A stretch of DNA of 64,000 bases, taken from assembly GCF_024707525.1 (NCBI RefSeq), contig NZ_CP062231.1, positions 1,550,001 to 1,614,000 of the forward strand. The letters are read 5' to 3'. A model generated the notes under the pieces. The model was not told the origin of the DNA. It did no database searches and saw only the letters and a program-made list of their open reading frames with translations. Source of the DNA: Rhizobium sp. TH2. Lineage in GTDB: Bacteria > Pseudomonadota > Alphaproteobacteria > Rhizobiales > Rhizobiaceae. Positions 17,811-28,376 of the stretch are shown piece by piece. The first letter of the stretch is position 1. Every line of letters begins with the position of its first letter. A program made the position numbers and the translations under genes.

Positions 17811-19248
17811 CACGCCATTCGTTCTTGTCGGTCGGCAGAAAAACCGTCGTATCGTCACCGCTGCGGACTCTGCCGCTATGGCTTTGGGCCTGAGAATTGG
17901 AATGCCTGCGACGAAAGCGCAGGCACTTGTTGCCGGTCTCGTCATCATGGATGCCGATCCCGTCTCAGACACCGATGCGTTGGAGCGTCTGGCGCTCTGG
18001 GCATTGCAACGCTACGCACCCATCGTTGCCGCAGATCCGCCGGATGGATTGGTGATCGACACGACAGGCGCCGATCACCTGCATGGCGGCGAGGAACTGA
18101 TGCTGTCTGGCATGGTCAATCGCTTTCGCGGGTCGGGGATCACCGCACGAGCCGCAGTTGCTGATACCTGGGGTGCCGCACATGCCGCTGCTCGCTTTGC
18201 GGACCAGCCAACCGTTGTCGTGCCGTCAGCCTCGCAGGCCCAGGCACTTCAAACATTGCCGATCGCGGGATTGCGGCTCGATCCTGCGATGATCGACAGC
18301 CTGCGCGTTCTAGGCTTCAAGACGATTGGAGATATTGCCAGTCAGCCGCGTGCGCCGCTCGCCTTGCGCTTTGGGCCGGAGCTTGGGCGTCGCCTCGATC
18401 AGGCCTTGGGCCGAGTTGCGGAGCCGATCGATCCGCTCCGCACTCCTGAACTGATCGAGGTTCGCCGGGTCTTTGCTGAGCCAATCGGCGCCGCCGAGAC
18501 GATCGCACGATACATAGCTAAGCTTGTCGATCAGTTGTGTGGCTTGCTCGAGGAGCAGGGCCTCGGAGCCAAGCGCGTTGATCTGCTGTTTCATCGGGTC
18601 GACAGCACCTATCAGGCAATCCGTGCCGGAACCGCCAAACCCGCCCGTGACATCAAGCGCATTACTCGGCTGTTGACAGACCGGATCAACACCATCGATC
18701 CCGGCTTCGGGATCGAGATCATGTCATTGACCGCGACACATGCCGAACCGCTGGTCGCGCGCCAGGTGATCTCATCGCTCATCGAAGAGCCCGAAGCGGA
18801 CGTCTGTGGCCTGGTCGATATTATTGGCAACCGCATTGGCGAACGGCGGCTGTTTCGTGCGATACCGGTGGCAAGCGATGTACCCGAACGCTCGGTCGCG
18901 CGCGTGGCGCCCATGCTTCCCGACAAGGGCGAAACGTGGCCCGATCGCTGGCCGCGACCGACGCGATTGTTACCCTGTCCCGAACCGATCGAGACGATCG
19001 CACTTCTGCCAGATCACCCACCGGTGAGCTTTACCTGGCGCGGAGTTCGACGGCGTGTCAGGCGGGCAGATGGACCGGAACGCGTCTTCGGCGAATGGTG
19101 GAAGCGGGATGCAGAGCTTGCCGCGGTTCGCGACTATTTTCTGGTCGAGGATGATGCCGGCGAGCGCTACTGGATCTATCGCGCGGGTGACGGAGAACAT
19201 GGCGAAACCGGTAGCCAGCGTTGGTTCCTGCATGGGATATTCGGATGA
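17725..19248 (+). CDS. imuB: ImuB, catalytically inactive Y-family polymerase homologue
   Basis: A 507-residue protein starting [19 protein letters not shown]. It keeps the Y-family fold ([50 protein letters not shown]) but lacks the acidic metal ligands, as usual for ImuB. ImuB is the hub that joins DnaE2, ImuA and the sliding clamp. The start follows from family length and its position inside the end of imuA. The stop overlaps the dnaE2 start by four bases (ATGA). Confidence 0.93.
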   Translation: MPRVVSLYLPTWPTDRLRRILGDATPPPDTPFVLVGRQKNRRIVTAADSAAMALGLRIGMPATKAQALVAGLVIMDADPVSDTDALERLALWALQRYAPIVAADPPDGLVIDTTGADHLHGGEELMLSGMVNRFRGSGITARAAVADTWGAAHAAARFADQPTVVVPSASQAQALQTLPIAGLRLDPAMIDSLRVLGFKTIGDIASQPRAPLALRFGPELGRRLDQALGRVAEPIDPLRTPELIEVRRVFAEPIGAAETIARYIAKLVDQLCGLLEEQGLGAKRVDLLFHRVDSTYQAIRAGTAKPARDIKRITRLLTDRINTIDPGFGIEIMSLTATHAEPLVARQVISSLIEEPEADVCGLVDIIGNRIGERRLFRAIPVASDVPERSVARVAPMLPDKGETWPDRWPRPTRLLPCPEPIETIALLPDHPPVSFTWRGVRRRVRRADGPERVFGEWWKRDAELAAVRDYFLVEDDAGERYWIYRAGDGEHGETGSQRWFLHGIFG

Positions 19249-22200
19249 CATCAGGTCCCCGCTATGCCGAGCTGCAGGTCACGTCGCACTTCTCGTTCCT
19301 AAGGGGAGCCTCCTCTTGCGAGGAGTTGTTTGCCCAGGCGGCTATGTCAGGCATTGAGGCGCTTGCGATCGTCGACCGCAACAGCCTCGCCGGCATCGTT
19401 CGTGCCCACCAGGCAGCCAAGGACACAGGTGTTCGGTTGATCGTCGGTTGCCGTCTCGATCTCACCAATGATGTGTCCGTCCTCGTCTATCCGACCGATC
19501 GTCCGGCTTATGCCCGGCTCTGCCGATTGCTCACGCTTGGGAAGAAGCGTGGCGGCAAGGCGCAATGCATTCTCGATTGGGCTGACCTTGTCGCTTACGG
19601 AGAAGGCCTTATCGTCGTCCTCATTCCCGACCTGGCCGACGATATGTGTCCGCTGAATTTGCGGCGCCTATGCCAAGACTTCGGGGATTGCGCCTATCTC
19701 GCTCTGACGCTGCGCCGGCGGCCGAACGATCAGCTTCGCCTGTTCGAACTGTCGAACATGGCGGCAGCGATGGGGGTGGCTACCGTCGTCACCAATGACG
19801 TTCTGTTTCATGTTCCGGAGCGGCGTATCCTGCAGGACGTGGTCACCTGTATTCGTCACAACGTCACGATCGACGATGCCGGCTTCCGCCGCGAGCGGCA
19901 TGCCGACCGCTATCTCAAGCCACCAGAGGAGATGGCACGGCTTTTTCCGCGATACCCAGCAGCACTTGCTAGAACGATCGAAATCATGGAGCGCTGCCCC
20001 TTCTCGCTCGATGAACTCGCCTATCAATATCCGGAGGAGCGGTCGCATCCAGAGCTGACACCGCAGGAGACGCTCGCCCAGATGACCTGGGAGGGAGCAA
20101 CACGACGGTATCCCGAGGACCTGCCCGACAAGGTGCGAAAGACACTCGAGCATGAGCTAGAGCTCATTGCGAAGCTCGAATACGCGCCCTATTTCCTGAC
20201 CGTGAACAGCATCGTACAGTTTGCCAGATCGCGTAACATCCTCTGCCAGGGCAGGGGATCGGCGGCAAACTCCTCCGTCTGCTATGTCCTCGGCGTCACC
20301 TCGATCGACCCGGATCGCAACGATCTCCTCTTCGAGCGCTTCGTCTCGGAGGAGCGACGGGAGCCACCCGACATTGATGTCGACTTCGAACATGAGCGGC
20401 GTGAGATCGTCATGCAATGGGTGTTCGAGACCTACGGCCGCGACCATGCTGCTCTCTGCTCGACGGTCATCCGCTATCAGTCCAAAGGCGCCATTCGCGA
20501 TGTCGGAAAGGCACTCGGTCTGCCTGAGGACATGACGAAAATGCTCTCGGCGGGTGTCTGGGGCTGGGGTGAAAACGTCGGCGAGAAGCACGCGGAGGAA
20601 CTCAATCTCAACATCGGAGACCGACGACTGACACTGGCGCTCGATCTCGCTCATCAACTGGTGGGTACACCGCGGCACCTATCCCAGCATCCTGGTGGCT
20701 TCGTCCTCACCCGAGATCGTCTCGATGAGCTCGTACCGATCGAGCCCGCTGCGATGATCGATCGACAGGTGATCGAATGGGACAAGGACGACATTGATAT
20801 CGTCAAGTTCATGAAGGTCGACTGCCTGGCGCTTGGCATGCTGTCCTGCATGAAGCGCGGCTTCGATCTCCTGGCCGAGTACAAGGGTATTGAGATCGAT
20901 CTCGCGACGATCCCGCCGGAAGATCCGCGAACCTACGCGATGATCCGCAAAGCGGATACGTTGGGGACGTTCCAGATCGAGAGTCGGGCTCAGATGTCGA
21001 TGCTGCCCCGGATCAAGCCTCGGACCTTCTATGACCTGGTCATCGAAGTGGCCATCGTCCGGCCTGGGCCAATCCAAGGCGACATGGTTCATCCCTATCT
21101 CCGCCGCCGCGCAGGCAAGGAAGCCGTTGTCTATCCAAAGCCCGAGCTCGAGAAGGTGCTCGGCAAAACGCTTGGCGTGCCGCTCTTCCAGGAACAGGCG
21201 ATGCGGGTCGCGATTGAATGTGCCGGCTTTACGCCCGGTGAAGCCGACCAGCTCCGGCGCGCCATGGCGACCTTCAAGCATACTGGTGGAGTCTCGAAGT
21301 TCGGTGAGAAGCTGATCTCGGGAATGGTTGCGAATGGCTACGAGCAGGATTTCGCCGAGCGGACCTTCAAGCAGCTCGAAGGTTTTGGCAGTTACGGTTT
21401 CCCAGAGAGCCATGCGGCCTCATTCGCACTCATCGCCTATGCCTCCTCCTGGCTGAAATGCTGGCACCCGGATGTCTTTTGCGCGAGCCTCCTGAACGCC
21501 CAACCGATGGGCTTTTACGCTCCTGCCCAGATCGTCCGGGACGCCCGCGAGCATAACGTTGAGGTTCGGCCGGTCTGCGTCAATGCGAGCCGATGGGACT
21601 GCACGCTTGAGGCTACAGAGGACGATACGCGCTTTGCCATTCGGCTCGGCATGCGGATGGTGAAGGGGCTTGCAAATCGCGATGCCGCTACAATCCTGGC
21701 AGTCCGAGAGGATCGACCGTTCGCATCCATCGATGACCTTTGGCGCAGGGCGGGCGTGCCAGCCGCCTCGCTCGTCGAACTCGCGGAAGCTGATGCGTTT
21801 AAGCCGTCGCTCCGACTGGTTCGCCGAGAGGCGCTCTGGGCAATTAAGGCATTGCGGGACGAGCCACTGCCGCTGTTCGCAGCTGCCTCTGAGAAAGCCA
21901 ACGAAACGCTTGCGGAGCTCGATGAGCCCATCGTTGATTTGCGGCCTATGACCTCAGGAGGCGAGGTCGTAGAGGATTACGGTCACATGGGATTGACCCT
22001 TCGCGATCACCCCCTCTCATTCCTGCGGGAAGACCTGTCGAAGCGTCGGATCATCACTTGTCGCGAGGCGATGCAATCACGCGACGGCAAGTGGGTCGAG
22101 GCTGCGGGTCTCGTGCTCGTCCGGCAGCGGCCAGGGTCAGCAAAAGGCGTGATGTTCATCACGATGGAGGACGAGTCCGGCGTTGCCAATCTCGTTGTCT

Positions 22201-22514
22201 GGGTAAAAACCTTCGAGAAATATCGCCGTGTCGTGCTCGGCGCCGGCATGCTTGGCGTCTATGGGCGCATTCAGCGGGAAGAGGATGTCGTGCATCTTGT
22301 CGCTCATCGTCTGACGGATCTGTCATCCTATCTGGCGAGCGTCGGCGAGCGCGACCAAGTGTTCGAGCTACCACACGGGAGGGGCGATGAGTTTCATCAT
22401 GGGTCGCCGGCGCTGGACCCTCGCGGGTTTCCAAAGGGGCCGCGAGCGCGCGACATCGTCGATCCGTATTTGCATCTCGATGCGATCAAGGTGAAGACGC
22501 GAGATTTCAGATAG
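19245..22514 (+). CDS. dnaE2: Error-prone DNA polymerase III alpha subunit DnaE2
   Basis: A 1089-residue C-family polymerase: PHP domain at the start ([18 protein letters not shown]), palm with the catalytic acidic motif [12 protein letters not shown], then the [16 protein letters not shown] region, and an OB fold near the C-terminus ([19 protein letters not shown]). Length and gene order identify DnaE2 rather than the replicative DnaE. It performs mutagenic translesion synthesis with ImuA and ImuB. The ATG lies inside the imuB stop. Confidence 0.95.
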   Translation: MTSGPRYAELQVTSHFSFLRGASSCEELFAQAAMSGIEALAIVDRNSLAGIVRAHQAAKDTGVRLIVGCRLDLTNDVSVLVYPTDRPAYARLCRLLTLGKKRGGKAQCILDWADLVAYGEGLIVVLIPDLADDMCPLNLRRLCQDFGDCAYLALTLRRRPNDQLRLFELSNMAAAMGVATVVTNDVLFHVPERRILQDVVTCIRHNVTIDDAGFRRERHADRYLKPPEEMARLFPRYPAALARTIEIMERCPFSLDELAYQYPEERSHPELTPQETLAQMTWEGATRRYPEDLPDKVRKTLEHELELIAKLEYAPYFLTVNSIVQFARSRNILCQGRGSAANSSVCYVLGVTSIDPDRNDLLFERFVSEERREPPDIDVDFEHERREIVMQWVFETYGRDHAALCSTVIRYQSKGAIRDVGKALGLPEDMTKMLSAGVWGWGENVGEKHAEELNLNIGDRRLTLALDLAHQLVGTPRHLSQHPGGFVLTRDRLDELVPIEPAAMIDRQVIEWDKDDIDIVKFMKVDCLALGMLSCMKRGFDLLAEYKGIEIDLATIPPEDPRTYAMIRKADTLGTFQIESRAQMSMLPRIKPRTFYDLVIEVAIVRPGPIQGDMVHPYLRRRAGKEAVVYPKPELEKVLGKTLGVPLFQEQAMRVAIECAGFTPGEADQLRRAMATFKHTGGVSKFGEKLISGMVANGYEQDFAERTFKQLEGFGSYGFPESHAASFALIAYASSWLKCWHPDVFCASLLNAQPMGFYAPAQIVRDAREHNVEVRPVCVNASRWDCTLEATEDDTRFAIRLGMRMVKGLANRDAATILAVREDRPFASIDDLWRRAGVPAASLVELAEADAFKPSLRLVRREALWAIKALRDEPLPLFAAASEKANETLAELDEPIVDLRPMTSGGEVVEDYGHMGLTLRDHPLSFLREDLSKRRIITCREAMQSRDGKWVEAAGLVLVRQRPGSAKGVMFITMEDESGVANLVVWVKTFEKYRRVVLGAGMLGVYGRIQREEDVVHLVAHRLTDLSSYLASVGERDQVFELPHGRGDEFHHGSPALDPRGFPKGPRARDIVDPYLHLDAIKVKTRDFR

Positions 22515-22549
22515 CCACAATTATGGGTCAGCGGTTCCGCTTCCGTCAA

Positions 22550-23497
22550 CTAAGCGGCCGAGGGCGCCGCGCACTGTGCCGACGCTGTGCACAAGGTTGA
22601 AAGTCGACTGATGAAGTCTTTCATAATGCGATTTCGATCTATCGCGTAGACATAACGCATCACGTGCCGTGAGCGATCGGTGCTATAGTGCATATCGTCA
22701 GTCAGGATCGGTGTAGGCAGGAATGCGGACGGAGCCCAATCGGAATTCAGTATCCATGCGGTTGCGCCCATGTCCCAGATTTCCTTCGCCCAGCCAACAT
22801 GGTCGTCACAGTAGCCCTTGAAGCGCATGGCCAGGAACCGACCGATTTCACCATATGGTTCCACGTAACGTTCGATTTCCGGCACAGTGCTATGCAGGAT
22901 TGAGGTCACGCCTTCACAGGGAACGAGAACCAGGGGAACGCCAGAATCGAACAGCACCTGCGTGCCACCGACATCCGGCTCGAGATTGAACTCGCGCTGG
23001 TGTTGCCAATCGATCGCATGGCCGCCCCGCCAGACCACTACGATATTACTCACGATATCAGGAGCTGCGATGAGTGCAGCTGCGACATTGCTGATCGCCG
23101 CCATCGCGATAACGTAGAGGGGGTTGTCGGGTGTGGATCTCCTGGCGCGGGCGATGAGGTCATCTACTGCCGGTGCCTGCAGCGGTTTTTTCTGAGGTCC
23201 GACATAATCAGTAACGCCCCGATGAACCAGGCCAACTGGCGCAATGGCTAGGCGATCCAGCAGTGCCAATATCTCATCGTAACTGAGCTCCATGCCACGG
23301 GCAGGATCTTGGGTCGTTTCGTTGACGAATGGCGCGGCATAAATCGCCTCGACACTGACTGTGTCGCGCGACAGCAATGCATGCACGATCGCAAACTGAT
23401 CATCGATCTCGTTGAAGGTGTCCGTGTCGATTACAATTCGTCGCCTTCCTGACCGCGGCGCGAGCATGGACAAGCGACGGCTTTCGGACATGAGCAT
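22550..23497 (-). CDS. Nucleoside hydrolase (IunH family)
   Basis: The 315-residue product has the calcium-binding Asp cluster of inosine-uridine nucleoside hydrolases in RIVIDTDTFNEIDDQFAIVH, a slight variant of the usual DTDxGxDD. It also has NPLYVIAMAAISNVAAAL and a C-terminal region with DMGATAWIL. The family cleaves N-glycosidic bonds of nucleosides. The ATG at 23497 is preceded by AAGAAG. It follows the remnant of a transporter permease and a GntR gene on the same strand, so it was probably the last gene of a nucleoside-related uptake operon that has lost its transporter. Confidence 0.85.
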   Translation of the reverse strand: MLMSESRRLSMLAPRSGRRRIVIDTDTFNEIDDQFAIVHALLSRDTVSVEAIYAAPFVNETTQDPARGMELSYDEILALLDRLAIAPVGLVHRGVTDYVGPQKKPLQAPAVDDLIARARRSTPDNPLYVIAMAAISNVAAALIAAPDIVSNIVVVWRGGHAIDWQHQREFNLEPDVGGTQVLFDSGVPLVLVPCEGVTSILHSTVPEIERYVEPYGEIGRFLAMRFKGYCDDHVGWAKEIWDMGATAWILNSDWAPSAFLPTPILTDDMHYSTDRSRHVMRYVYAIDRNRIMKDFISRLSTLCTASAQCAAPSAA

Positions 23498-23514
23498 GGA
23501 TATTTCTTCTTTGC

Positions 23515-23904
23515 TTATTTGGTGCTGCGCAGGCGTTCGGCGACGCCGCGAAGGATGCGATCGAGATTGATGGCGACCAGGCAGAAGACAACACCGGCGG
23601 TGATCCCGAGGCCGGCATCGGCCTTGCCCAGCGCGATGTAGATCTGTTGTCCGAGTTCCGACGTGCCGACAGTAGCGGCTACGGGGAGCATCGTGATCGC
23701 CGCCATCACCACCTGATTGAGCCCGAGAAGCAACGCAGGGCGTGCGGTGGGCAGCTGAACGAGCACCATACTCTGTAATGGCGTGCAACCGAGCTGTGTC
23801 GCGGTTTCAAGCAGGTTCGTCGAGACACTCCGAAGGCCCGCTTCCGTATAGCGGATGGCCGGAACAACGGCGTAGAGCGAGATCGCAATGAGCCCGGCAA
23901 ATTA
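23515..23904 (-). pseudogene. Truncated ABC transporter permease (ProW/OpuC-like C-terminus)
   Basis: Minus-strand reading from 23904 gives FAGLIAISLYAVVPAIRYTE, then a permease signature (LLETATQLGCTPLQSMVLVQ) and LPVAATVGTSELGQQIYIAL, ending VAERLRSTK at 23515. This is the C-terminal ~130 residues of a BPD-type permease of the glycine-betaine/osmolyte class. The N-terminal half is missing: upstream DNA joins a truncated GntR gene at about 23900. The internal deletion therefore fused the tails of two genes of one operon. Confidence 0.75.
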
Positions 23905-24473
23905 GTAGGTCCGAAGCCAGAATAACATCGCGATTCCGGCAAGCGGCAAGAATCTGACGATGTTCGCGATCATCCACCTCCGTTCCACCGGACAATGTGA
24001 GCTGAATGCGAAGATAGCGCTCTATCCGGTCGTTCACGGACCGGATGAGATTGAGCAGGAAGGGCCGGTTGGCATCCTTGTAGGCAGGAGTGAAACTGCC
24101 AGTTCAGCTCTGCCCATCGTGCCACGTCGGTCTCGCGGGCGAATTCATCGCAGTAGTTCTCGGCACGCTCGAATGTCTTGTCGGTCATCTTGGGAATCGA
24201 GAGTTTCAGCGCACTGGCCTCTAGCCTTGCGCGTACTTCAAAAATCTCGGCGATCTCGGGCTCGGTCACGCTGGTCACAACGGCGCCACGGTTGCGCTGG
24301 AACTCGACCAGACCTTCCGCCTCAAGCCGTTTCAGCGCCTCCCGCACCGGAATCTTGCTTACATCGAAGAGCTTGGCAATGTCGTCTTGGCGGATCGGCT
24401 CGCCTTCGTCCATGTCGCCCGTCACGATCGCCTCGCGAATATCTTCAAACTTGAAGTGCAGGCTATTTCTCAT
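23900..24473 (-). pseudogene. GntR/FadR-type regulator, frameshifted and truncated
   Basis: The N-terminal winged helix is intact (LFDVSKIPVREALKRLEAEG, VEFQRNRGAVVTS), followed by the FCD-type ligand domain (EIFEVRARLEASALKLSIP). At about 24084, after FHSCL, the frame shifts; homology continues in another frame as KDANRPFLLNLIRSVNDRIE and DREHRQILAACRNRD. The gene then runs into the truncated permease at about 23900. It would have controlled the neighbouring uptake operon. It is very unlikely to be functional. Confidence 0.78.
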
Positions 24474-24500
24474 TGCAGATTTATCCTCGCTATGACTAAA

Positions 24501-25058
24501 TCAGATTTCCGAACTGCGCTTCTCATGCCAGCGGGCGATCAGCTTGGAACGGTAAGAGCGAGTGGCTCGTCTGTCGCTTCGCCAGTCGTGTCCCACGAAG
24601 ATTTCAGGACACGAGTATTTCCCAATCGGTTTCCTACGAGCTTCACCTTCCCAAGCGATACCGATCAGGTACTGCGTAAAATTAACAATATCCCGACCCC
24701 ATATGGTCTCTTCCATCTCATCGACCACATATCCGTCTCGTAACTCGTGATAACGCGATTTTTCGAGCCGATATCGAGTTCGCAGTTTATCTCTGTCAAA
24801 CGCAAAGATCGCTCCCTGACTTCCGAACTCGTCAGGCATGACAGCCCAATAGGCTGCCACCATGGGATCGCGGCTGAAGAAGACGGCTTGATCGCCCACT
24901 CGGCTGTAGTGCATAACACCCGTTGCGAAGTTGCGATTGTAAAACCGCGTACCTTTGTAAAGTACATTCCGGCCTTTGGATAAATTTCGAGCCGCAGTTC
25001 CTAGTTGATAGGCGTGTCTACTGGCATCCTTTACGATGTAATTCGGCTTGGCGTGCAT
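24501..25058 (-). CDS. Hypothetical protein with ADP-ribosyltransferase-like pattern
   Basis: The 185-residue frame has a good GGAG site nine bases before the ATG. The order of features recalls arginine-type ADP-ribosyltransferases: an Arg in LYKGTRFYNRN, an aromatic-Ser strand (AVFFSRDPMVAAYWAVM), and an acidic EMEET segment before RDIVNFTQYLIGIAW. This R-S-E order is the basis for the suggestion. I cannot confirm the fold, and it may be another enzyme or a phage structural relative. Codon use is more A/T-rich than in neighbours, suggesting transfer. It sits alone between the decayed GntR gene and a small hypothetical. Confidence 0.55.
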   Translation of the reverse strand: MHAKPNYIVKDASRHAYQLGTAARNLSKGRNVLYKGTRFYNRNFATGVMHYSRVGDQAVFFSRDPMVAAYWAVMPDEFGSQGAIFAFDRDKLRTRYRLEKSRYHELRDGYVVDEMEETIWGRDIVNFTQYLIGIAWEGEARRKPIGKYSCPEIFVGHDWRSDRRATRSYRSKLIARWHEKRSSEI

Positions 25059-25434
25059 TTATACTCCGATATGTTCTCACGAGCGTGATTGCTGGCAAAT
25101 GTCATCTAAGTTAGTTTTGTGGTCTCCCCCAGACGCACCTTGCCCGGGTATGTAATAATAAAGATTATTGGGAGTACGCTGTTGGGAATAGGCGGCCGAA
25201 TGAGCGAGCGAGCCTGTGATGTCACTCGCGTAGGTGGCATGGCATCGTCGCCGGAATATCGCATCCTTCTGCCCGTCACCTTACTTCTAGGCCAAAGGCC
25301 AAGCGGCGACTTTGTCCAAGAACGAAGCGGTGCCAAACAAAAACCGTCCGACCGAACTCAGCGATGTCGCGGCCCCCAGCAGAGGCCGAGATGTCTTTGA
25401 GGATTGCTAGTGCGCCGACCGCGAAGAGACGCGA

Positions 25435-25755
25435 TTACTGATAAAGCTCGGGATCTCGCCTGCGCCAAATGAGACTCAGATCCCCGGTATAACGTTCATG
25501 GAGTCGGCCCGCCTCGAAATCCTGCACAAAGTCGTCTCCCATATATCGTGCGTTGTCGGAGATGCACCACTCGATGGTGTCAATGAGAGGCTCAGATGCG
25601 TGGATCTTGACCAGCAAATCTAGCACCTGATGCAATTCACGGTGGACGTAAAATGCCAACTCTTCTTCCTCGTCAGGCTCAATGGTCGGGCCTCTTAATC
25701 CATCGACCAAGACCGTCTGCTCGTCGTGTTGTAGTTCGTCAGATTTGTTCGGCAT
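25435..25755 (-). CDS. Small acidic hypothetical protein
   Basis: A 106-residue, strongly acidic protein starting MPNKSDELQHDEQTV. An AGGTGAG stretch lies seven bases upstream. The middle (ELAFYVHRELHQVLDLLVKI) and the end (FEAGRLHERYTGDLSLIWRR) look like amphipathic helices. No family is recognised. It is same-strand with the possible ADP-ribosyltransferase, 376 bp upstream of it, and could be a partner or immunity protein, but the distance argues against one operon. Confidence 0.5.
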   Translation of the reverse strand: MPNKSDELQHDEQTVLVDGLRGPTIEPDEEEELAFYVHRELHQVLDLLVKIHASEPLIDTIEWCISDNARYMGDDFVQDFEAGRLHERYTGDLSLIWRRRDPELYQ

Positions 25756-27500
25756 ACGAGATCTCACCTTGTTGCATGGCTAATGTTGCGATGATCGTTT
25801 GTTGCCGGGTAGATATGGTAGTTTTTCATTTTATTTCAATAGCTTAGTATGTAATACTTGAGTGAAAGACGCGTGTGGGCCGAGACTGCGAAACCCAAAA
25901 GTATGTTGCTATGATATCAACTAGAAAATGGATTTTTCCCCCGGAGTTTGTTCAAGCCCATTCCGCGGCTAAGCACGCATCAACGCTTAGAAAAGCGTGG
26001 TACCCTTCTTTGACCTCACGTCATCGCTAGGAATTGCCCGATCCTGAACCTGATCCACACAGCCATTACACGAGACACCATTTTGATAATCGGGCTTCCT
26101 TGCGGATTTCAAATGCCTACCTGATTTTCGCGCCTAACGTCGAGCCAAGTGCCTGGATTATTGGAGGATGCCCGTTCTGTTAGGCGTTCAAAGTCGAGTT
26201 GGCATCGTGGCATAGGCATGAGGTCCGCCACGTCGGCTCCTGGCTGATTTGAGGTGTGAAACGGCCTAGTGGACGCCGAGCCAGATCTGCGAATGTAGCG
26301 TCGATCCGGATGCACAAGGCGACTCCTCAGTTACTCGCCACTTGCCACCAGTTCACATCGCCACGCCTCACCCAATTGCGTTAGGCTTAATTCGATAATG
26401 AGAACGCAGACCCGTTACTCGAGCGCTTCTCCGAAGATTGAGACTGGCGCTCAACGAAGGGTAATCTTGTGGTATTACGAATTCTAGGGCGCCCCGCAAA
26501 AAAACGGCCATAGCGAGTCACTGAGTGCGATCGAGGATTTGAGCTACCTCGGGGCTGGATCGCCACGCAGAACGCCGTCAGCGGCCAGATCTGAGTCAAA
26601 GAGGCTCTGTTGCTAAGAGGGTCGACCAAATGAGGGCGATGGCGCGCTGAATTTAATTGTTTCTATTCGCAGCGAAGAACCGACGGGACTGGGGCAACGT
26701 GTTGGTTTTTGTAATTCTGTGTCCCGGTCGCGTCGGGCAACCGCTCACTCATCATCGATATTCTCGTCGCTCGGCCGCGCGTTACACTAGGACAGGGCTA
26801 ACGTATGTTGCGCGGTCCAGTATCGCAGCAGTTGCAGTACTGTGCGCTGCTCATCCCGCCGTCAGGTACCGTTACCGTGCCAGAACTGTGATGGTGATTG
26901 TCTCAATAAATTACGTGCCTCGAAGTTGCGGTTGAAAGCGAGGTCGTGAAAATATAGGCCTCATGACGGCCGGCCAGCAATGGAACCCAGGGCCGCGTGT
27001 TCATCTGTTTTCTGGATTTTTCATTTATGCCAGGGATTGAGTTCCGTAGATCGGGTGGCAATCTCACTTCCCGAGTCTGAGTCGAAGCGGCAAGCCGGAT
27101 AGGCTTGGGTCAGCGCTGGCCGTGAGCGTTCCGGCCAAACGAACACACCATTTAATCGCCCCGTGTGAAGAGAAAGCGTCCGCCTGGGGGCAGGGACACA
27201 AACCTTCGCACCCGCGGGCCTTCGCTGCCGACGAGGGGACACATTCTTCGGCGGAGTCAAGCCCGAGCCAGGGCGTTGATAGCACGGTAGGTGGACAGCG
27301 CAGCCCGGGAAGATACTCGCAATTCGGTCGAACCTAAGCCGAAACCATGTTCGGATCTATAGAGCCGGATTTCCATGGTGGCTGGTCGAGCCCGAAAACG
27401 TTGATGACTACCTCATGATCGTGGACCTATACCAGGTTCGCGATCTGACTTAGGCTCGGGTTCGCGGCTCAGAATCGGCTTCATACCAGTCGGGTGAGAC
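25756..27500. other. Gene-poor stretch
   Basis: About 1.7 kb with no frame that combines a ribosome site, coding-like composition and a recognisable product. Short open stretches on both strands look like chance. This is probably decayed accessory DNA bordering the duplicated structured element that follows. Confidence 0.5.
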
Positions 27501-27506
27501 GAGACA

Positions 27507-27735
27507 GTATGCCATAGTGTAAGATTGCCTTCGTCTCGGATTTGGACTTTTCTTTATATTCTTCTCTTTTTTTCTTGGTAGTTAGGGGGAAAGGAAGAAG
27601 AAGATAGTATGGGATACTGTCTTTGAAGTTAGAGATGTAACACCCCCTAATTTCCTGAGCGGCGCTCGTACCACTGTGGCCCCTATAAGCCCGCACAGCG
27701 CGGCCGACCACCCCCGATGACACGTTGTCATCTGA
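27507..27735. repeat. Duplicated structured element, copy A
   Basis: This copy shares with 27940-28173 the segments CAGTATGCCATAGTGT, CTTGGTAGTTAGGGGGAAAG, GATAGTATGGGATACTGTC, CACTGTGGCC and AAGCCCGCACAGCGCGGCC in the same order. Hairpins seen are AGTAT/ATACT, GAGC-GGC-GCTC (27657-27667) and GATGACA-CGT-TGTCATC (27716-27732). Stem bases differ from copy B in a compensatory way. The strand of any transcript is unknown. Confidence 0.6.
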
Positions 27736-27939
27736 CCCCACAACCTGTTCCAGTACAATCCCCTCATGTCGGATTTCAACGTTTTCCTATGTTCGTCGCT
27801 ATTTAGTAGAGACTCGGAAGGAGAGGAAAAGGAGGACAGTGCGGTATAATAACCAAAAAAAATGGTCAAAGGGAAAGTTGGTTGTTGCAAGGAAACCTAA
27901 GATTAGGCTCCATACAAAATACAGAATGCGTGAAACGTT

Positions 27940-28173
27940 CCCAGTATGCCATAGTGTCCGTTTTCCATGATGGGCCAGGCTGAAGCCCTTTCTATTATAT
28001 TCTCTTTTTTTCTTGGTAGTTAGGGGGAAAGGAGAGAGAAGATAGTATGGGATACTGTCCTTGAAGTTAGAGATATGAAACCTCCCTAATTTCGGAGCAT
28101 CGCTCCACACCACTGTGGCCATATAAGCCCGCACAGCGCGGCCAGTCACCCTGGATGACCATTGGTCGTCTGA
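27940..28173. repeat. Duplicated structured element, copy B
   Basis: Second copy, about 435 bp to the right of the first and in the same orientation. The hairpins corresponding to copy A are GGAGC-ATC-GCTCC (28094-28106) and GATGACC-ATT-GGTCGTC (28154-28170). They keep pairing although loop and stem bases have changed. The 200 bp between the copies is A/T-rich with no convincing gene. Confidence 0.6.
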
Positions 28174-28317
28174 CCCTTACAAATCTCGCCACTGACTCGC
28201 TCCGTGGCAGCCAGCACCACATCGAACATATCCGCGAGCGCGGCTTTGGAGCGGGCATCTAGGGGGAGGCCTGCCTCTTTACAGCTAGGTCTCCAAAACA
28301 CCGAGCTCAATTGAAAC

Positions 28318-28350
28318 AGAAAACGTCGAAGCGCCCCATGAGGGGCGCCT
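28318..28350 (-). terminator. Terminator-like hairpin after the nucleotidyltransferase gene
   Basis: The stem GCGCCCC/GGGGCGC (28332-28338 with 28343-28349) has a four-base loop. On the minus strand it is followed by TTCGACGTTTTC. It lies 27 bases after the stop of the gene at 28377 and is a plausible Rho-independent terminator with an imperfect T tract. Confidence 0.6.
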
Positions 28351-28376
28351 TTGACCGGTGAGTTGTGCAATCAAAT

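Noticed and set aside
25106..25400. Overlapping frames on both strands between the two small hypotheticals
   Set aside because: Neither has a ribosome site or a protein-like composition beyond chance.
27021..27337. Open frames on both strands in a GC-rich block (27060-27300)
   Set aside because: No start signal and no family; possibly an old insertion but not identifiable by eye.
28146..28300. Minus-strand fragment reading LDARSKAALADMFDVVLAAT
   Set aside because: Looks protein-like but is too short and bordered by the duplicated element. I could not assign a family.
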